A stretch of DNA of 64,000 nt. Source: Halopseudomonas sabulinigri. GTDB lineage: Bacteria > Pseudomonadota > Gammaproteobacteria > Pseudomonadales > Pseudomonadaceae. The notes beneath the pieces were generated by a model that saw only the letters and a list, made by a program, of their open reading frames with translations, had not been told where the DNA came from and ran no database searches. The position numbers and the translations under genes were made by a program. The stretch spans positions 1 to 64,000 of the forward strand of contig DRHT01000001.1 of assembly GCA_011053055.1 (NCBI GenBank). Direction: 5' to 3'. This document shows, in pieces, positions 13,246 through 22,003 of the stretch (position 1 is its first letter; every line of letters starts with the position of its first letter).

Positions 13246-13638
13246 TTAACGCTTGGAGTACTGAGGACGCTTACGCGCTTTACGCAGACCCACTTTCTTA
13301 CGCTCAACTTCACGTGCATCGCGAGTAACGAAGCCAGCTTTACGCAGCTCGGCACGCAATGTTTCGTCATATTGCATCAGAGCACGGGTGATACCGTGAC
13401 GGATGGCACCGGCTTGACCAGAGATACCACCACCGCTGACGGTGACGTACACGTCAAACTTCGAAGTGTTCTCGGTCAGCTCAAGTGGCTGACGAACAAT
13501 CATGCGAGCTGTTTCACGACCAAAAAACACGTCGATGCTGCGATTGTTGATAGAGATGTTGCCAGAACCCGGACGCAGGAATACGCGAGCGGTGGCGGTT
13601 TTACGACGGCCAGTGCCGTAGTTCTGTGTCGCCGACAT
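13246..13638 (-). CDS. rpsI: 30S ribosomal protein S9
   Basis: S9 (uS9) binds the 3' major domain of 16S rRNA, and its basic C-terminal tail reaches the P-site tRNA. The 130-residue protein has the family start [19 protein letters not shown], the central [21 protein letters not shown], and the basic tail ending RKRPQYSKR. It is 12 nt downstream of rplM in the standard operon. Confidence 0.99.
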   Translation of the reverse strand: MSATQNYGTGRRKTATARVFLRPGSGNISINNRSIDVFFGRETARMIVRQPLELTENTSKFDVYVTVSGGGISGQAGAIRHGITRALMQYDETLRAELRKAGFVTRDAREVERKKVGLRKARKRPQYSKR

Positions 13639-13650
13639 AGTGAACTCCTG

Positions 13651-14079
13651 TTAGATCTTCAGTTCTTGGGGTTGTTGTGCAGTATGCGGATGAGCAGATC
13701 CTTTGTAGACCTTCATCTTGCGATACATGGCACGACCCAGAGGGTTCTTCGGCAACATACCTTTTACGGCACTCTCAATAACACGCTCAGGAGCACGCTG
13801 GATCAGCTTCTCGAAGTTGATCGACTTGATGCCGCCCGGAAAACCGGAGTGGCTGTAGTAGATCTTATCTTGAGCCTTATTACCGGTTACGTGCACTTTC
13901 TCTGCATTGATAACGACAATGTAATCGCCAGTATCAACGTGCGGAGTGTATTCGGGCTTGTGCTTTCCGCGCAGACGTGTAGCAATCTCGGTAGCGAGAC
14001 GACCCAGGGTCAGACCACTGGCATCTACTACATACCAATCACGTTTTACGGTTTCAGTTTTTGCGCTGAAGGTTTTCAT
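13651..14079 (-). CDS. rplM: 50S ribosomal protein L13
   Basis: L13 (uL13) is an early-assembly protein of the large subunit. The 142-residue product has the typical [20 protein letters not shown] start, the [12 protein letters not shown] segment, and the [18 protein letters not shown] block. It is the first gene of rplM-rpsI, behind a strong promoter 43 nt upstream of the start. Confidence 0.99.
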   Translation of the reverse strand: MKTFSAKTETVKRDWYVVDASGLTLGRLATEIATRLRGKHKPEYTPHVDTGDYIVVINAEKVHVTGNKAQDKIYYSHSGFPGGIKSINFEKLIQRAPERVIESAVKGMLPKNPLGRAMYRKMKVYKGSAHPHTAQQPQELKI

Positions 14080-14121
14080 TAATCCTAGCCTCAGAGGCCG
14101 CTCTAAATAAGAAGACGGCGA

Positions 14122-14150
14122 ATCTTACAGAATGAAATGTGTTTTTACAA
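14122..14150 (-). promoter_or_regulatory. rplM-rpsI promoter
   Basis: Minus strand: -35 TTGTAA (14145-14150), exactly 17 bp, -10 TAAGAT (14122-14127). The GC-rich discriminator TCGCCG after it is typical of growth-rate and ppGpp-controlled ribosomal promoters. A second possible promoter (TTGTAT-16-CATAAT) lies further upstream near 14270. Confidence 0.75.
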
Positions 14151-14346
14151 GACAACAAAGCCTAGAACAGACACTCAGTGGGGGCTGCGTGGGTCTGGGT
14201 GGCATCTGCGCTGTAACAACAACAACGACAGGCTAGGCATCCTGTCGAAAGTGGCGGGCATTATGTCAAGACGTTGAAAAAATACAACCTTTATTTGAAT
14301 TCGTGGTCAATAATGAGCCCACATTTCGGCAACCAAGGAGCACGCC

Positions 14347-15387
14347 ATGCAATATCGCCCCCTCGGCCGCAGCAACCTGAAAGTAAGCGCTTTATGCCTC
14401 GGCACTATGACCTGGGGTGAACAGAACTCGCAAGCGGAAGCGTTCGCCCAGATCGACCGTGCGCGTGATGCCGGCGTCAACTTTATTGACACCGCTGAGA
14501 TGTATCCCGTGCCACCCAAGGCTGAAACCTACAGCGCCACCGAAACTATCATTGGTAATTTCTTTCAACAGCGCGGCGAACGTGAAAAGTGGATTCTCGC
14601 CAGCAAGATTGCCGGCCCCGGCAACGGCATGAGTTACTTGCGTGACGGGCGCACTCGATTTACCCAACAACACATCGACAGCGCTATCGACGGCAGTCTC
14701 CAGCGCCTGCAAACCGACTACATTGATCTTTATCAACTGCACTGGCCTGACCGCAGGACCAATTTTTTTGGCCAGCTAGGCTACCAACACAACCCGGATG
14801 ATGAGCTAACACCCTTCGAAGACACCCTCGAAGCATTGGACAAGCAAGTCAAAGCCGGCAAGATCAGACATATCGGCCTGTCAAACGAAACACCCTGGGG
14901 CGTAAGCCGCTTCCTGCAGCTGGCCGAGGAGCGCGGCTGGCCGCGCATGGCATCGATCCAGAACCCCTACAACTTGCTGAACCGCACCTATGAGATTGGC
15001 TTGGCAGAAATGTCGCTGCGTGAGCAGTGCGGCCTGCTGGCGTACTCACCACTGGCATTTGGCGCGCTGACCGGCAAGTATCTAAATGGTCTCAAGCCGG
15101 AAAAGGGACGCCTCACACTGTTCAGCCGCTTTAACCGCTACAGCAATCCGCAGGCAGAACGAGCCTGTGCACGTTATGTTCAGCTGGCGCGCGATCACGG
15201 ACTAGATCCCGCACAGATGGCACTCGCTTTCGTGACCAGGCAGCCTTTTGTTACCAGCAACATTATCGGCGCCACCAACATGGATCAGCTCAACCGAAAC
15301 TTGAGCAGCGTCAATATGGGACTGACCGACAGCGTGCTGCAGGCAATTGCCGAAATCCATCAAAGCCAGCCAAACCCCGCTCCCTAA
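14347..15387 (+). CDS. tas: Tas-like NADP(H)-dependent aldo/keto reductase
   Basis: This is an aldo/keto reductase of the Tas/YajO type, a TIM-barrel oxidoreductase using NADPH. The 346-residue protein matches E. coli Tas along its length: LGTMTWGEQNS near the start, VNFIDTAEMYPVPP with the catalytic Asp and Tyr, ASKIAGPGN with the Lys, and DYIDLYQLHWPDR with the His. The natural substrate is unknown; E. coli tas was found through suppression of starvation phenotypes. CAAGGAG lies 5-6 nt before the ATG. It stands alone, diverging from rplM. Confidence 0.92.
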   Translation: MQYRPLGRSNLKVSALCLGTMTWGEQNSQAEAFAQIDRARDAGVNFIDTAEMYPVPPKAETYSATETIIGNFFQQRGEREKWILASKIAGPGNGMSYLRDGRTRFTQQHIDSAIDGSLQRLQTDYIDLYQLHWPDRRTNFFGQLGYQHNPDDELTPFEDTLEALDKQVKAGKIRHIGLSNETPWGVSRFLQLAEERGWPRMASIQNPYNLLNRTYEIGLAEMSLREQCGLLAYSPLAFGALTGKYLNGLKPEKGRLTLFSRFNRYSNPQAERACARYVQLARDHGLDPAQMALAFVTRQPFVTSNIIGATNMDQLNRNLSSVNMGLTDSVLQAIAEIHQSQPNPAP

Positions 15388-15525
15388 ACTTCTTCGACCG
15401 TCACTGCGTGGCCGCAAACAAGCCGCCACGCAGACTTGACCGCATTGGGCAGACAAGCGAAACTCCCGGGCAAAATACGCCATTTCAGCCATCGTTGGCC
15501 GATTCAGCACAATAAGATAATCACT

Positions 15526-16539
15526 ATGCTTGCCCGCCCTTCTACTCTGCCGCCGCTTCAACAGGTCGCTGTTCTTGCGACGGACTGCACGATTGCCTCC
15601 ACTGTCATGCAAGCCAAAGACTTCTTTTATATGGCCAGTCTTAACGATGGTCGCCAGCGAGGTCTTGGCCTAAAACCCAGTTTTAGCACCCTGATCGTTG
15701 CCGCTGACGACCAACCGGCCACCAGTTTCAGCCAAGATGTGTTTCCGACTCAGGCGTGTATCGATCAAGTGGAACCACAACTGATCATCCTGCCCGCGTT
15801 CTGGGGTGAGTTCGACGAATTACTAAAGCGCTACCCGGCCGTGCTGCCCTGGCTACGCAAATCACACGCCCGCGGCGCCGTCATCGGCGCCGTCGCCAAT
15901 GGTGCCTATTGGGCTGCCGCAGCCGGCTTGCTGGACGACCGCGAAGCCACGACTTACTGGCGCTACCACGACGACTTTAGCCAGCGCTTCCCCCGCGTTG
16001 TCTTGCAGCGTGACAAGCACCTAACCGACGCAGGGCAAGTACTCTGCGCTGCCGGGATCAGTTCAGGGCGCGACCTTTTTGTACATTTGGCAGACAGGCT
16101 ATGCGGGCCAGGCGTCGCCCAGACGGTGGCGCGGGACGTATTTTACGAAGTGCAGCGCAGCTATACGCCGGGTGTAATCGGGTTTGGCGGACAGAAGATG
16201 CATCAGGATCTGGCAATTTTGCAGATCCAGCAATGGCTTGAAAGCCACTTTGCTGAGAAGTTTCGCTTTGAAGATGTAGCCAGCCGGCACGGCATGAGTA
16301 TTCGCAATTTTATGCGCCGCTTTCAGCAGGCCACCGGAGACAAGCCGCTGCAGTACTTGCAACGACTACGTATTGAAATGGCTAAAAACCTGCTTAGCAC
16401 CAGCCGCCTTAGCATCAAAACCATCAGCTACGACATCGGCTATGACGACGCCAGCTTCTTTGCCAGGCTGTTTCGTCAGCACACCGACCAGTCACCCAAT
16501 CAATACCGCCGGCAATACCAGCGCCAACCAGCCGACTAA
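15526..16539 (+). CDS. GlxA-type transcriptional regulator (DJ-1/PfpI-like domain plus AraC HTH)
   Basis: This regulator has a DJ-1/PfpI-like amidotransferase-fold sensory domain (about 15-190) and a C-terminal AraC/XylS DNA-binding domain with two helix-turn-helix motifs (about 240-330, with FRFEDVASRHGMSIRNFMRRFQ and IKTISYDIGYDDASFFARLF). The sensory domain is probably a ligand-binding relic; no catalytic Cys is evident at the nucleophile elbow (GAVIGAVANGAYW). The ATG at 15526 gives 337 residues; longer starts upstream run into untypical sequence. Regulated genes cannot be told from the sequence; the nearest upstream gene is the Tas-like reductase. Confidence 0.88.
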   Translation: MLARPSTLPPLQQVAVLATDCTIASTVMQAKDFFYMASLNDGRQRGLGLKPSFSTLIVAADDQPATSFSQDVFPTQACIDQVEPQLIILPAFWGEFDELLKRYPAVLPWLRKSHARGAVIGAVANGAYWAAAAGLLDDREATTYWRYHDDFSQRFPRVVLQRDKHLTDAGQVLCAAGISSGRDLFVHLADRLCGPGVAQTVARDVFYEVQRSYTPGVIGFGGQKMHQDLAILQIQQWLESHFAEKFRFEDVASRHGMSIRNFMRRFQQATGDKPLQYLQRLRIEMAKNLLSTSRLSIKTISYDIGYDDASFFARLFRQHTDQSPNQYRRQYQRQPAD

Positions 16540-17631
16540 TCAGGGCTTGTGGGCGCGTGCCAGGAACTCGTGGGACTGCATCTCGAGCAACCGACTTAAG
16601 GTACGCTGAAACTCGAACTCCAGTCGGCCACCGGTATACAGATCTTTTAACGCGACCTCGGCCGAAATGATCAACTTAACGTTTCGATCATAGAACTCAT
16701 CGACCAGATTAATGAAGCGTCGCGCCATGTCGTTTTTGCTGACATCCATCTGTTCAACGTTGGCAATGAGCACGGCGTGAAAAATACGCCCGAGCTCGAT
16801 GTAATCGTTCTGACTACGAGGCCCATCACAGAGCGCGCGAAACTCGAACCAGGCAACATCCTCACAGACTCGTACCGAGGGAATTACTCGGTTCTCGACC
16901 ATCAATTGCTCGGCCTCGACCACCTCATCCATGTCGGGCACCAGGCTATCAAAACTGCGCTGTAAGCTCGCGTTTGCCTCGCAGTCCAAAGGCCAGTGGT
17001 AAAGCTCTGCCTGTTCAAGGGCACGCAACCGGTAATCGACGCCATTATCGACATTGACCACCTCGGTTTGTGCGTTCAGCAAGGCAATCGCAGGCAGGAA
17101 GCGCGCACGCTGCAAACCATCTTTATAGAGGCCGTTTGGCACTATGTTGGAAGTCGCCACCAAGGTAACGCCTTGCGCAAACAGCTCCTCCATTAAGCTG
17201 CCGAGAATCATTGCATCCGTAATATCCGAGACAAAAAACTCATCGAAACAAATAACCCGCGCTTCTTCTGCAAATTGGGCTGCAACCAGTTTGAGCGGGT
17301 TTTTTTTACCTTTCAGGCCTCTCAGCTCTTGATGCACACGCTGCATAAAGCGATGAAAATGCGTCCGCATCTTGCGCTCGAACGGCAGGGCATCAAAAAA
17401 GGTATCGACCAGATAGGTCTTGCCACGACCCACACCACCCCAGAAGTAGAGCCCTTTTACCGGTTCCGGCTTCTTGCCACGCAGGCGCCCCAACAACCCG
17501 GGCTTAGATTGATCACTGGCAATCAGCTCATCAAACAGGCGCTGCAGATGGCGCACTGCCTTTTCCTGGGCTGGATCATGAAAAAAGTCCGGACGCTGAA
17601 GGTCCGCCTTGTATCGCTCAAGGGGAGACAT
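16540..17631 (-). CDS. zapE: Cell division ATPase ZapE (AFG1-like)
   Basis: ZapE is an AFG1-family P-loop ATPase that binds FtsZ and destabilises the Z ring under constriction stress. The 363-residue protein has Walker A GGVGRGKTYLVD near residue 67, Walker B VICFDEFFVSD near 130, and sensor motif LVATSNIVPNGLY. Length is normal. The start region carries a long leader hairpin (17641-17691). The stop codon directly abuts the AraC-type gene's stop on the other strand with no spacer. Confidence 0.95.
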   Translation of the reverse strand: MSPLERYKADLQRPDFFHDPAQEKAVRHLQRLFDELIASDQSKPGLLGRLRGKKPEPVKGLYFWGGVGRGKTYLVDTFFDALPFERKMRTHFHRFMQRVHQELRGLKGKKNPLKLVAAQFAEEARVICFDEFFVSDITDAMILGSLMEELFAQGVTLVATSNIVPNGLYKDGLQRARFLPAIALLNAQTEVVNVDNGVDYRLRALEQAELYHWPLDCEANASLQRSFDSLVPDMDEVVEAEQLMVENRVIPSVRVCEDVAWFEFRALCDGPRSQNDYIELGRIFHAVLIANVEQMDVSKNDMARRFINLVDEFYDRNVKLIISAEVALKDLYTGGRLEFEFQRTLSRLLEMQSHEFLARAHKP

Positions 17632-17640
17632 ACATTGTTA

Positions 17641-17691
17641 CCAAAGGGGTTACGACGGGTGCGATACTCTACCCGCACGTCACCCCCTTGG
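17641..17691 (-). other. Imperfect hairpin in the zapE leader
   Basis: Between the hydrolase stop and the zapE ATG, ACCCCCTTGG (17682-17691) can pair with CCAAAGGGGT (17641-17650), with further partial pairing inside. On the minus strand the foot of the stem ends about 9 nt before the zapE ATG and has no T-run, so it is not a simple terminator. A role in translation or RNA processing is possible. Confidence 0.4.
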
Positions 17692-17702
17692 CAATTAGCC
17701 TA

Positions 17703-18326
17703 CTAGCCTAGCGCCTGCTCAACTGCGGCCTTGAGCGGTACCAACTGGCCATGGAAGAAGTGCCCGGTATCAGCAAAGCGAACCACCGTTGAGTTAGCCT
17801 CATCGGCGAACGCGGCATACACAGCCTCCGGCGCCACCACATCATCCGCCTCCCCCATCATTACCTCCGCAGGTCCACGCAGAGGCTTCAGGTCGGCAAA
17901 GCGTTGCTTCTCGACTGAAGGGGCGACCAGCACCAAGCGCGCGGGCCATGTCGTCAAGGCACTGGCGGCCGCGGCCGCGACATAACCGCCGAAAGAAAAC
18001 CCCATCAGCCAAAGCTGTTCCATTTTTAGCTCTGTTTTCGCCCAGGCAATTACCGCCAGGCAGTCTTGCGCCTCGCCTAAGCCATAATCATGTTCGCCGG
18101 CGCTACTACCCACTCCGCGAAAGTTAAACCGCAGCGTGCTCGCACCCATGTCTCGCGCTGCGCGCATCAGCGTGTGCACCACCTTATTTTGCATGGTGCC
18201 ACCCTGCACTGGATTAGGATGACAAATGATCGCCACCAACCCAGCGCGCTCGCCACGCGTAATGACCGCTTCAAGTGGGCCGGCCGGCCCCCCGATAATG
18301 ACCTGCTCTTCGCCTGGACGGCTCAT
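17703..18326 (-). CDS. Alpha/beta hydrolase, COG2945-like
   Basis: This is a small 207-residue alpha/beta hydrolase of uncharacterised specificity. The oxyanion/His region ICHPNPVQGGTMQNKVV and the RFNFRGVGSSAGEHDYG block mark the COG2945 group. The nucleophile elbow is GFSFGG, the acid is likely Asp in GEADDVV, and the base is His in TGHFFHG, so the triad appears complete. GGAG lies 6 nt before the ATG. It lies 71 nt upstream of zapE on the same strand and may be co-transcribed. No substrate can be assigned. Confidence 0.85.
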   Translation of the reverse strand: MSRPGEEQVIIGGPAGPLEAVITRGERAGLVAIICHPNPVQGGTMQNKVVHTLMRAARDMGASTLRFNFRGVGSSAGEHDYGLGEAQDCLAVIAWAKTELKMEQLWLMGFSFGGYVAAAAASALTTWPARLVLVAPSVEKQRFADLKPLRGPAEVMMGEADDVVAPEAVYAAFADEANSTVVRFADTGHFFHGQLVPLKAAVEQALG

Positions 18327-18609
18327 GAGTATCTCCGTGACTACTGCTGCATGAATGGCGTCGCACTAGTGGAACTGCCCACACCGGCAGCACTCCAATA
18401 GGATATTCTGGCCTCTGCCTAGTATGACTGGCAAGGCAGCGATCCTTGGCAGACTCTATTCTGTTGTCACATGCTGGCGCGTTGCGCTGAATGTTAGACA
18501 GCAACATAGACACTAGCCTTGGCCATTAAATGTCGTTACCGTAAGATCATGCTCTGACAGCACCAGTGCGGTTGCCTGGCAGCACCAATCGAATGACGAG
18601 GGACCTAAG

Positions 18610-19068
18610 GTGGAAGCAAGCGAGAACCTGTGGATAGCAACAGCCATTGCCTTGGCAGTGGGAATCGTAGTCGGCATCGTACTGACGCAAATTTCGCGTC
18701 GCGTCGGTGGCGGCAACTCCTCTAGCTCCCAAGCCCAGCTCGAGAGCCTACAGCTGCGCTTTGAAGAGTATCAGCAAGAAGTCGCAGCGCATTTCAAGAC
18801 TACCGCCAACCTGGCTGGTCGCTTGAATCGTAGTTATCAGGATATTCAGGAGCACTTGACTCATGGCGCGATCGACCTAGCGCCTGATGATATGACTCGC
18901 CAACGTCTGCTTGCCGCATTGGAACAAGATGCGCCCGTCACTCCGGGTAGTCGCAAGCAAAACGAAGGCGCCTTTGACAGCCTTGAGCCACCGCGCGACT
19001 ACGCCCCAAAAGATGGCGGAGCGCCTGGCACTCTGTCGGAAAATTACGGCATCAAGCGCAAGCTTTGA
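18610..19068 (+). CDS. zapG: ZapG/YhcB family inner-membrane protein (DUF1043)
   Basis: ZapG (YhcB) is a small inner-membrane protein implicated in coordinating division, peptidoglycan and phospholipid synthesis in enterobacteria. The 152-residue product has one N-terminal membrane helix (about 8-27), a coiled-coil segment (about 40-85), and a disordered C-terminal tail with a conserved end (PRDYAPKDGGAPGTLSENYG). The start is a GTG with GAGGGA 6 nt upstream. Only 41 nt separate it from the following permease gene, so co-transcription with the lipid transporter is likely. Confidence 0.87.
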   Translation: MEASENLWIATAIALAVGIVVGIVLTQISRRVGGGNSSSSQAQLESLQLRFEEYQQEVAAHFKTTANLAGRLNRSYQDIQEHLTHGAIDLAPDDMTRQRLLAALEQDAPVTPGSRKQNEGAFDSLEPPRDYAPKDGGAPGTLSENYGIKRKL

Positions 19069-19109
19069 AGCCCCAGCCCGCACTCATCTGAGCGCGGGTA
19101 ACCCACCTA

Positions 19110-20258
19110 ATGTCATCCATGCCATCGCCCAACCCAGCGCTGCTTACCCTGCCAACAGACTCATCGGATCAACTGCATATTGCAGGTGACTGGACACTTA
19201 ACAACTACAGTGAGCTACGCAAGCTGATCGGCCGGGTGCCGCAACAGCAGCGCCAGAGTTTCACTCAAGTTGATATGAGCCAGCTAGCGCGACTCGATAC
19301 CGCCGGTGGGCAAATGCTAGCCGAACTGCTTGGGCCAGAGCAGTTGCAGCGGGTAAGCGAAAACGATCCTGATCTGGCGAACGAGCGTCGTACCCTACTG
19401 CAGCGCATTGCCAGCAGTTGTACCGACCAGCCTGAGAGCCTCGCAGCCGAGCCTATGCTAGTGATTGCTCTGCTAGAGCGCATTGGCGTATCTATGCTGG
19501 GCTTTTATGCGCACGTGCTTGAGCTGCTTGGCTTTATAGGTCTGACCCTGAGCGGCCTGGTCCGCAATCTACTGCGCCCGAGCAACTGGCGGATCACCGC
19601 CGTCGTCGCGCAGATTGAGCAAACCGCGTTCAACGCCATCCCTATAGTCGCGCTGCTTACCTTCATGGTGGGAGCAGTAATCGCGTTTTTGGGTGCCACC
19701 GTGCTGGAGTCCTTCGGCGCTAGCATTTATACAGTCGATTTGATTGCTTTCTCATTTCTGCGCGAATTCGGTGTGTTGCTGACCGCCATTCTTATGGCCG
19801 GTCGCACCGCGAGTGCGTTTACCGCACAGATTGGCTCAATGAAAGCCAACGAAGAAATCGATGCCATTCGCGCACTCGGGCTGAATCCGCTAGAGATACT
19901 TGTGCTACCACGGGTACTCGCGCTGCTGGTCGCTATGCCCGCCCTGACCTTTATAGCCATGGTGTCGGGTTTGTTCGGCGGCGCTATGGTTTGTGCATTG
20001 TCGCTGGATATCTCACCGACCATGTTCGTCAGCATGCTGCAGCAAAACGTAGAAGTTAAACACTTCTTGCTGGGTATCGCTAAAGCACCTGTCTTTGCCT
20101 TCCTGATCGCTGTGATCGGCTGCCTGGAAGGTTTCAAGGTCAGCGGCAGCGCTGAATCGGTCGGCGAGCACACCACCTCTAGTGTGGTGCAATGCATTTT
20201 CGTGGTGATTCTGGTCGATGCACTGGCGGCGTTGTTCTATATGGAGATGGGCTGGTGA
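19110..20258 (+). CDS. MlaE-type permease with N-terminal STAS domain (MCE lipid transporter)
   Basis: This is the membrane subunit of an MCE-type ABC lipid transporter. The 382-residue protein is longer than classical MlaE (about 260) because it has an N-terminal STAS-like domain (about 15-105) of the kind that is a separate protein, MlaB, in the Mla system. The C-terminal permease domain (about 120-382) has the family signature FLREFGVLLTAILMAGRTAS and ALGLNPLEILVLPRVLALL. Its stop overlaps the ATPase gene's GTG start as GTGA. It is a second, non-Mla MCE system of the kind seen in other Pseudomonas genomes. Confidence 0.93.
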   Translation: MSSMPSPNPALLTLPTDSSDQLHIAGDWTLNNYSELRKLIGRVPQQQRQSFTQVDMSQLARLDTAGGQMLAELLGPEQLQRVSENDPDLANERRTLLQRIASSCTDQPESLAAEPMLVIALLERIGVSMLGFYAHVLELLGFIGLTLSGLVRNLLRPSNWRITAVVAQIEQTAFNAIPIVALLTFMVGAVIAFLGATVLESFGASIYTVDLIAFSFLREFGVLLTAILMAGRTASAFTAQIGSMKANEEIDAIRALGLNPLEILVLPRVLALLVAMPALTFIAMVSGLFGGAMVCALSLDISPTMFVSMLQQNVEVKHFLLGIAKAPVFAFLIAVIGCLEGFKVSGSAESVGEHTTSSVVQCIFVVILVDALAALFYMEMGW

Positions 20259-21061
20259 GCGAAACTCCCGACAACCAACAGCCGCTGGTATCCGTGCGTG
20301 GGCTGGTCAACCGTTTTGGCAGCCAAACCATTCACGACAAGCTGGATTTGGATATCTATCCGCGTGAAATTATCGGCGTCGTGGGCGGCTCAGGTACCGG
20401 CAAGTCAGTCTTGCTGCGCTCCATTGTCGGCTTGCGGCGGCCCAATGCTGGCTCCGTAAAAGTGTTCGGCAAGGACCTGCAAAGCTTGTCGCCAGAAGAG
20501 CGCACTGAACAGGAGCGACGCTTTGGCGTCTTGTTTCAGGCAGGCGCGCTTTTTTCCTCCATGACGGTGCTGGAAAACATCGCTCTGCCGCTGATTGAAC
20601 ATGCAGGCCTGAGCCGCGTAGATGCCGAGCATCTGGCGCGTATGAAGGTAGCACTTACCGGCCTGCCACCTGAAGCGGGCGATAAATATCCATCAATGCT
20701 GTCCGGTGGCATGGTGAAGCGCGCCGCTCTCGCTCGGGCCTTGGCGCTGGATCCCGACATATTATTTCTCGACGAACCCACCGCCGGCCTCGACCCTATA
20801 GGCGCAGCTGCCTTCGATCAGTTAATTAAAACCCTGCGTGACGCCCTCGGCCTCAGCGTGTTTTTGGTCACCCATGACCTCGACACCCTCTACGCCATTT
20901 GTGACCGGGTTGCGGTACTATCGGAAAAACGCGTATTAGTGGCCGATAGCCTGCAGCGAGTCAGCGAGACAGACAACGCCTGGATTCAGGAATACTTTCA
21001 TGGCCCCAGAGGCCGTGCCGCAGCGGCAAGTAAAAACGCCCTTACCCCGGAGTCCAACTAG
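20255..21061 (+). CDS. MlaF-type ABC transporter ATPase (MCE lipid transporter)
   Basis: This is the ATPase subunit that powers the adjacent permease. The frame is open from 20192, but I choose the GTG at 20255, which overlaps the permease stop (GTGA) and gives 268 residues with a normal N-terminus. Motifs: Walker A GGSGTGKSVLL, Q-loop FGVLFQAGALFS, signature LSGGMVKRAALARAL, Walker B DILFLDEPTAGLDP and H-loop VTHDLDTL. The LSGGM signature and MlaF-like insertion mark the MCE-associated subgroup rather than a generic importer. Confidence 0.94.
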   Translation: MSETPDNQQPLVSVRGLVNRFGSQTIHDKLDLDIYPREIIGVVGGSGTGKSVLLRSIVGLRRPNAGSVKVFGKDLQSLSPEERTEQERRFGVLFQAGALFSSMTVLENIALPLIEHAGLSRVDAEHLARMKVALTGLPPEAGDKYPSMLSGGMVKRAALARALALDPDILFLDEPTAGLDPIGAAAFDQLIKTLRDALGLSVFLVTHDLDTLYAICDRVAVLSEKRVLVADSLQRVSETDNAWIQEYFHGPRGRAAAASKNALTPESN

Positions 21062-21064
21062 ATC

Positions 21065-22003
21065 ATGGAAACCCGCGCCCATCACGTGCTGATCGGTTTA
21101 TTCACAGTGCTATCTGCACTGGCGGCCATCAGTTTTGCCATCTGGATGAGTAGCTCCAGCGCCAGCAGTGAGTACCGTTACTACACCGTGCTATTCAAAC
21201 AGGCGGTCACCGGGCTTTCACGCGGGAGCGCAGTGCAATTCAGCGGCATCCGCATCGGTGACATTACCGAGCTAACGCTCGATAAGCAGGACCCACGCAA
21301 GGTGCGTGCGCGCATTCGCATCGACCCCAGCGTGCCCATCACGGAAAGCACTGTTGCCGGCCTGTCATTTACCGGCATTACCGGGAACTCGGTGCTCGAG
21401 CTCAGTCACAAAAATCCCAACAGCCCACCATTGCAAGGCAAAGACGGCGAAGACCCCATCATCTACGCCAAGCCATCGCCTCTTTCCAGCCTGCTGGAAA
21501 ACGGCGAAGACCTAATGACTAACATAAACCAACTGATCGTTAGTGCGCGCGATATCCTGTCCGAAGAGAACGTTGACCACCTCAGCAAAACGCTGGAAGG
21601 GTTACATCAGGCCACCGACAGCATCAGCAATCCGAATGGCAACCTGCAGCAGCTACTGGTCGAACTGACCGAGACCAGCCGTGCTGCCAAGAGCGCGCTG
21701 GAGCAAAGTAATCAACTAATTGCTAACGCCGACCGCTTGGTCAGCAACCAAGGCGCACAGACACTCGACAGCGCTCGAGACGCCATGGCCTCGGTAGCGA
21801 AATCCAGCGATACGTTAGAAAATATATTGACCGACAATCAGGCCGCTTTTTCGAGTGGCATGCAGGGCTTGGGGCAACTTGATCCAGCGATCAATGAGCT
21901 GCGATCCACTCTTGCTGAGCTGCGCCTGCTGACTCGCCGACTGCAAGATGATCCTGCCCGTTTCTTGCTGGGCCGTGAAAACAAACAGGAGTTTCAACCA
22001 TGA
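21065..22003 (+). CDS. MCE-domain protein (MlaD-type), membrane-anchored
   Basis: This is the periplasmic MCE subunit, expected to form a hexameric ring on the permease and bind lipid. The 312-residue protein has an N-terminal membrane helix (about 8-28), one MCE domain (about 38-120: YYTVLFKQAVTGLSRGSAVQ, FSGIRIGDITEL, FTGITGNSVLEL), and a long C-terminal helical region (about 140-300) that could extend toward the outer membrane as a needle or collar. It starts 3 nt after the ATPase stop and overlaps the lipoprotein gene by 4 nt. Confidence 0.93.
   Translation: METRAHHVLIGLFTVLSALAAISFAIWMSSSSASSEYRYYTVLFKQAVTGLSRGSAVQFSGIRIGDITELTLDKQDPRKVRARIRIDPSVPITESTVAGLSFTGITGNSVLELSHKNPNSPPLQGKDGEDPIIYAKPSPLSSLLENGEDLMTNINQLIVSARDILSEENVDHLSKTLEGLHQATDSISNPNGNLQQLLVELTETSRAAKSALEQSNQLIANADRLVSNQGAQTLDSARDAMASVAKSSDTLENILTDNQAAFSSGMQGLGQLDPAINELRSTLAELRLLTRRLQDDPARFLLGRENKQEFQP

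Noticed and set aside
13372-14082. 236-codon plus-strand open frame
   Set aside because: Covers rpsI and rplM in reverse; both ribosomal proteins are certain.
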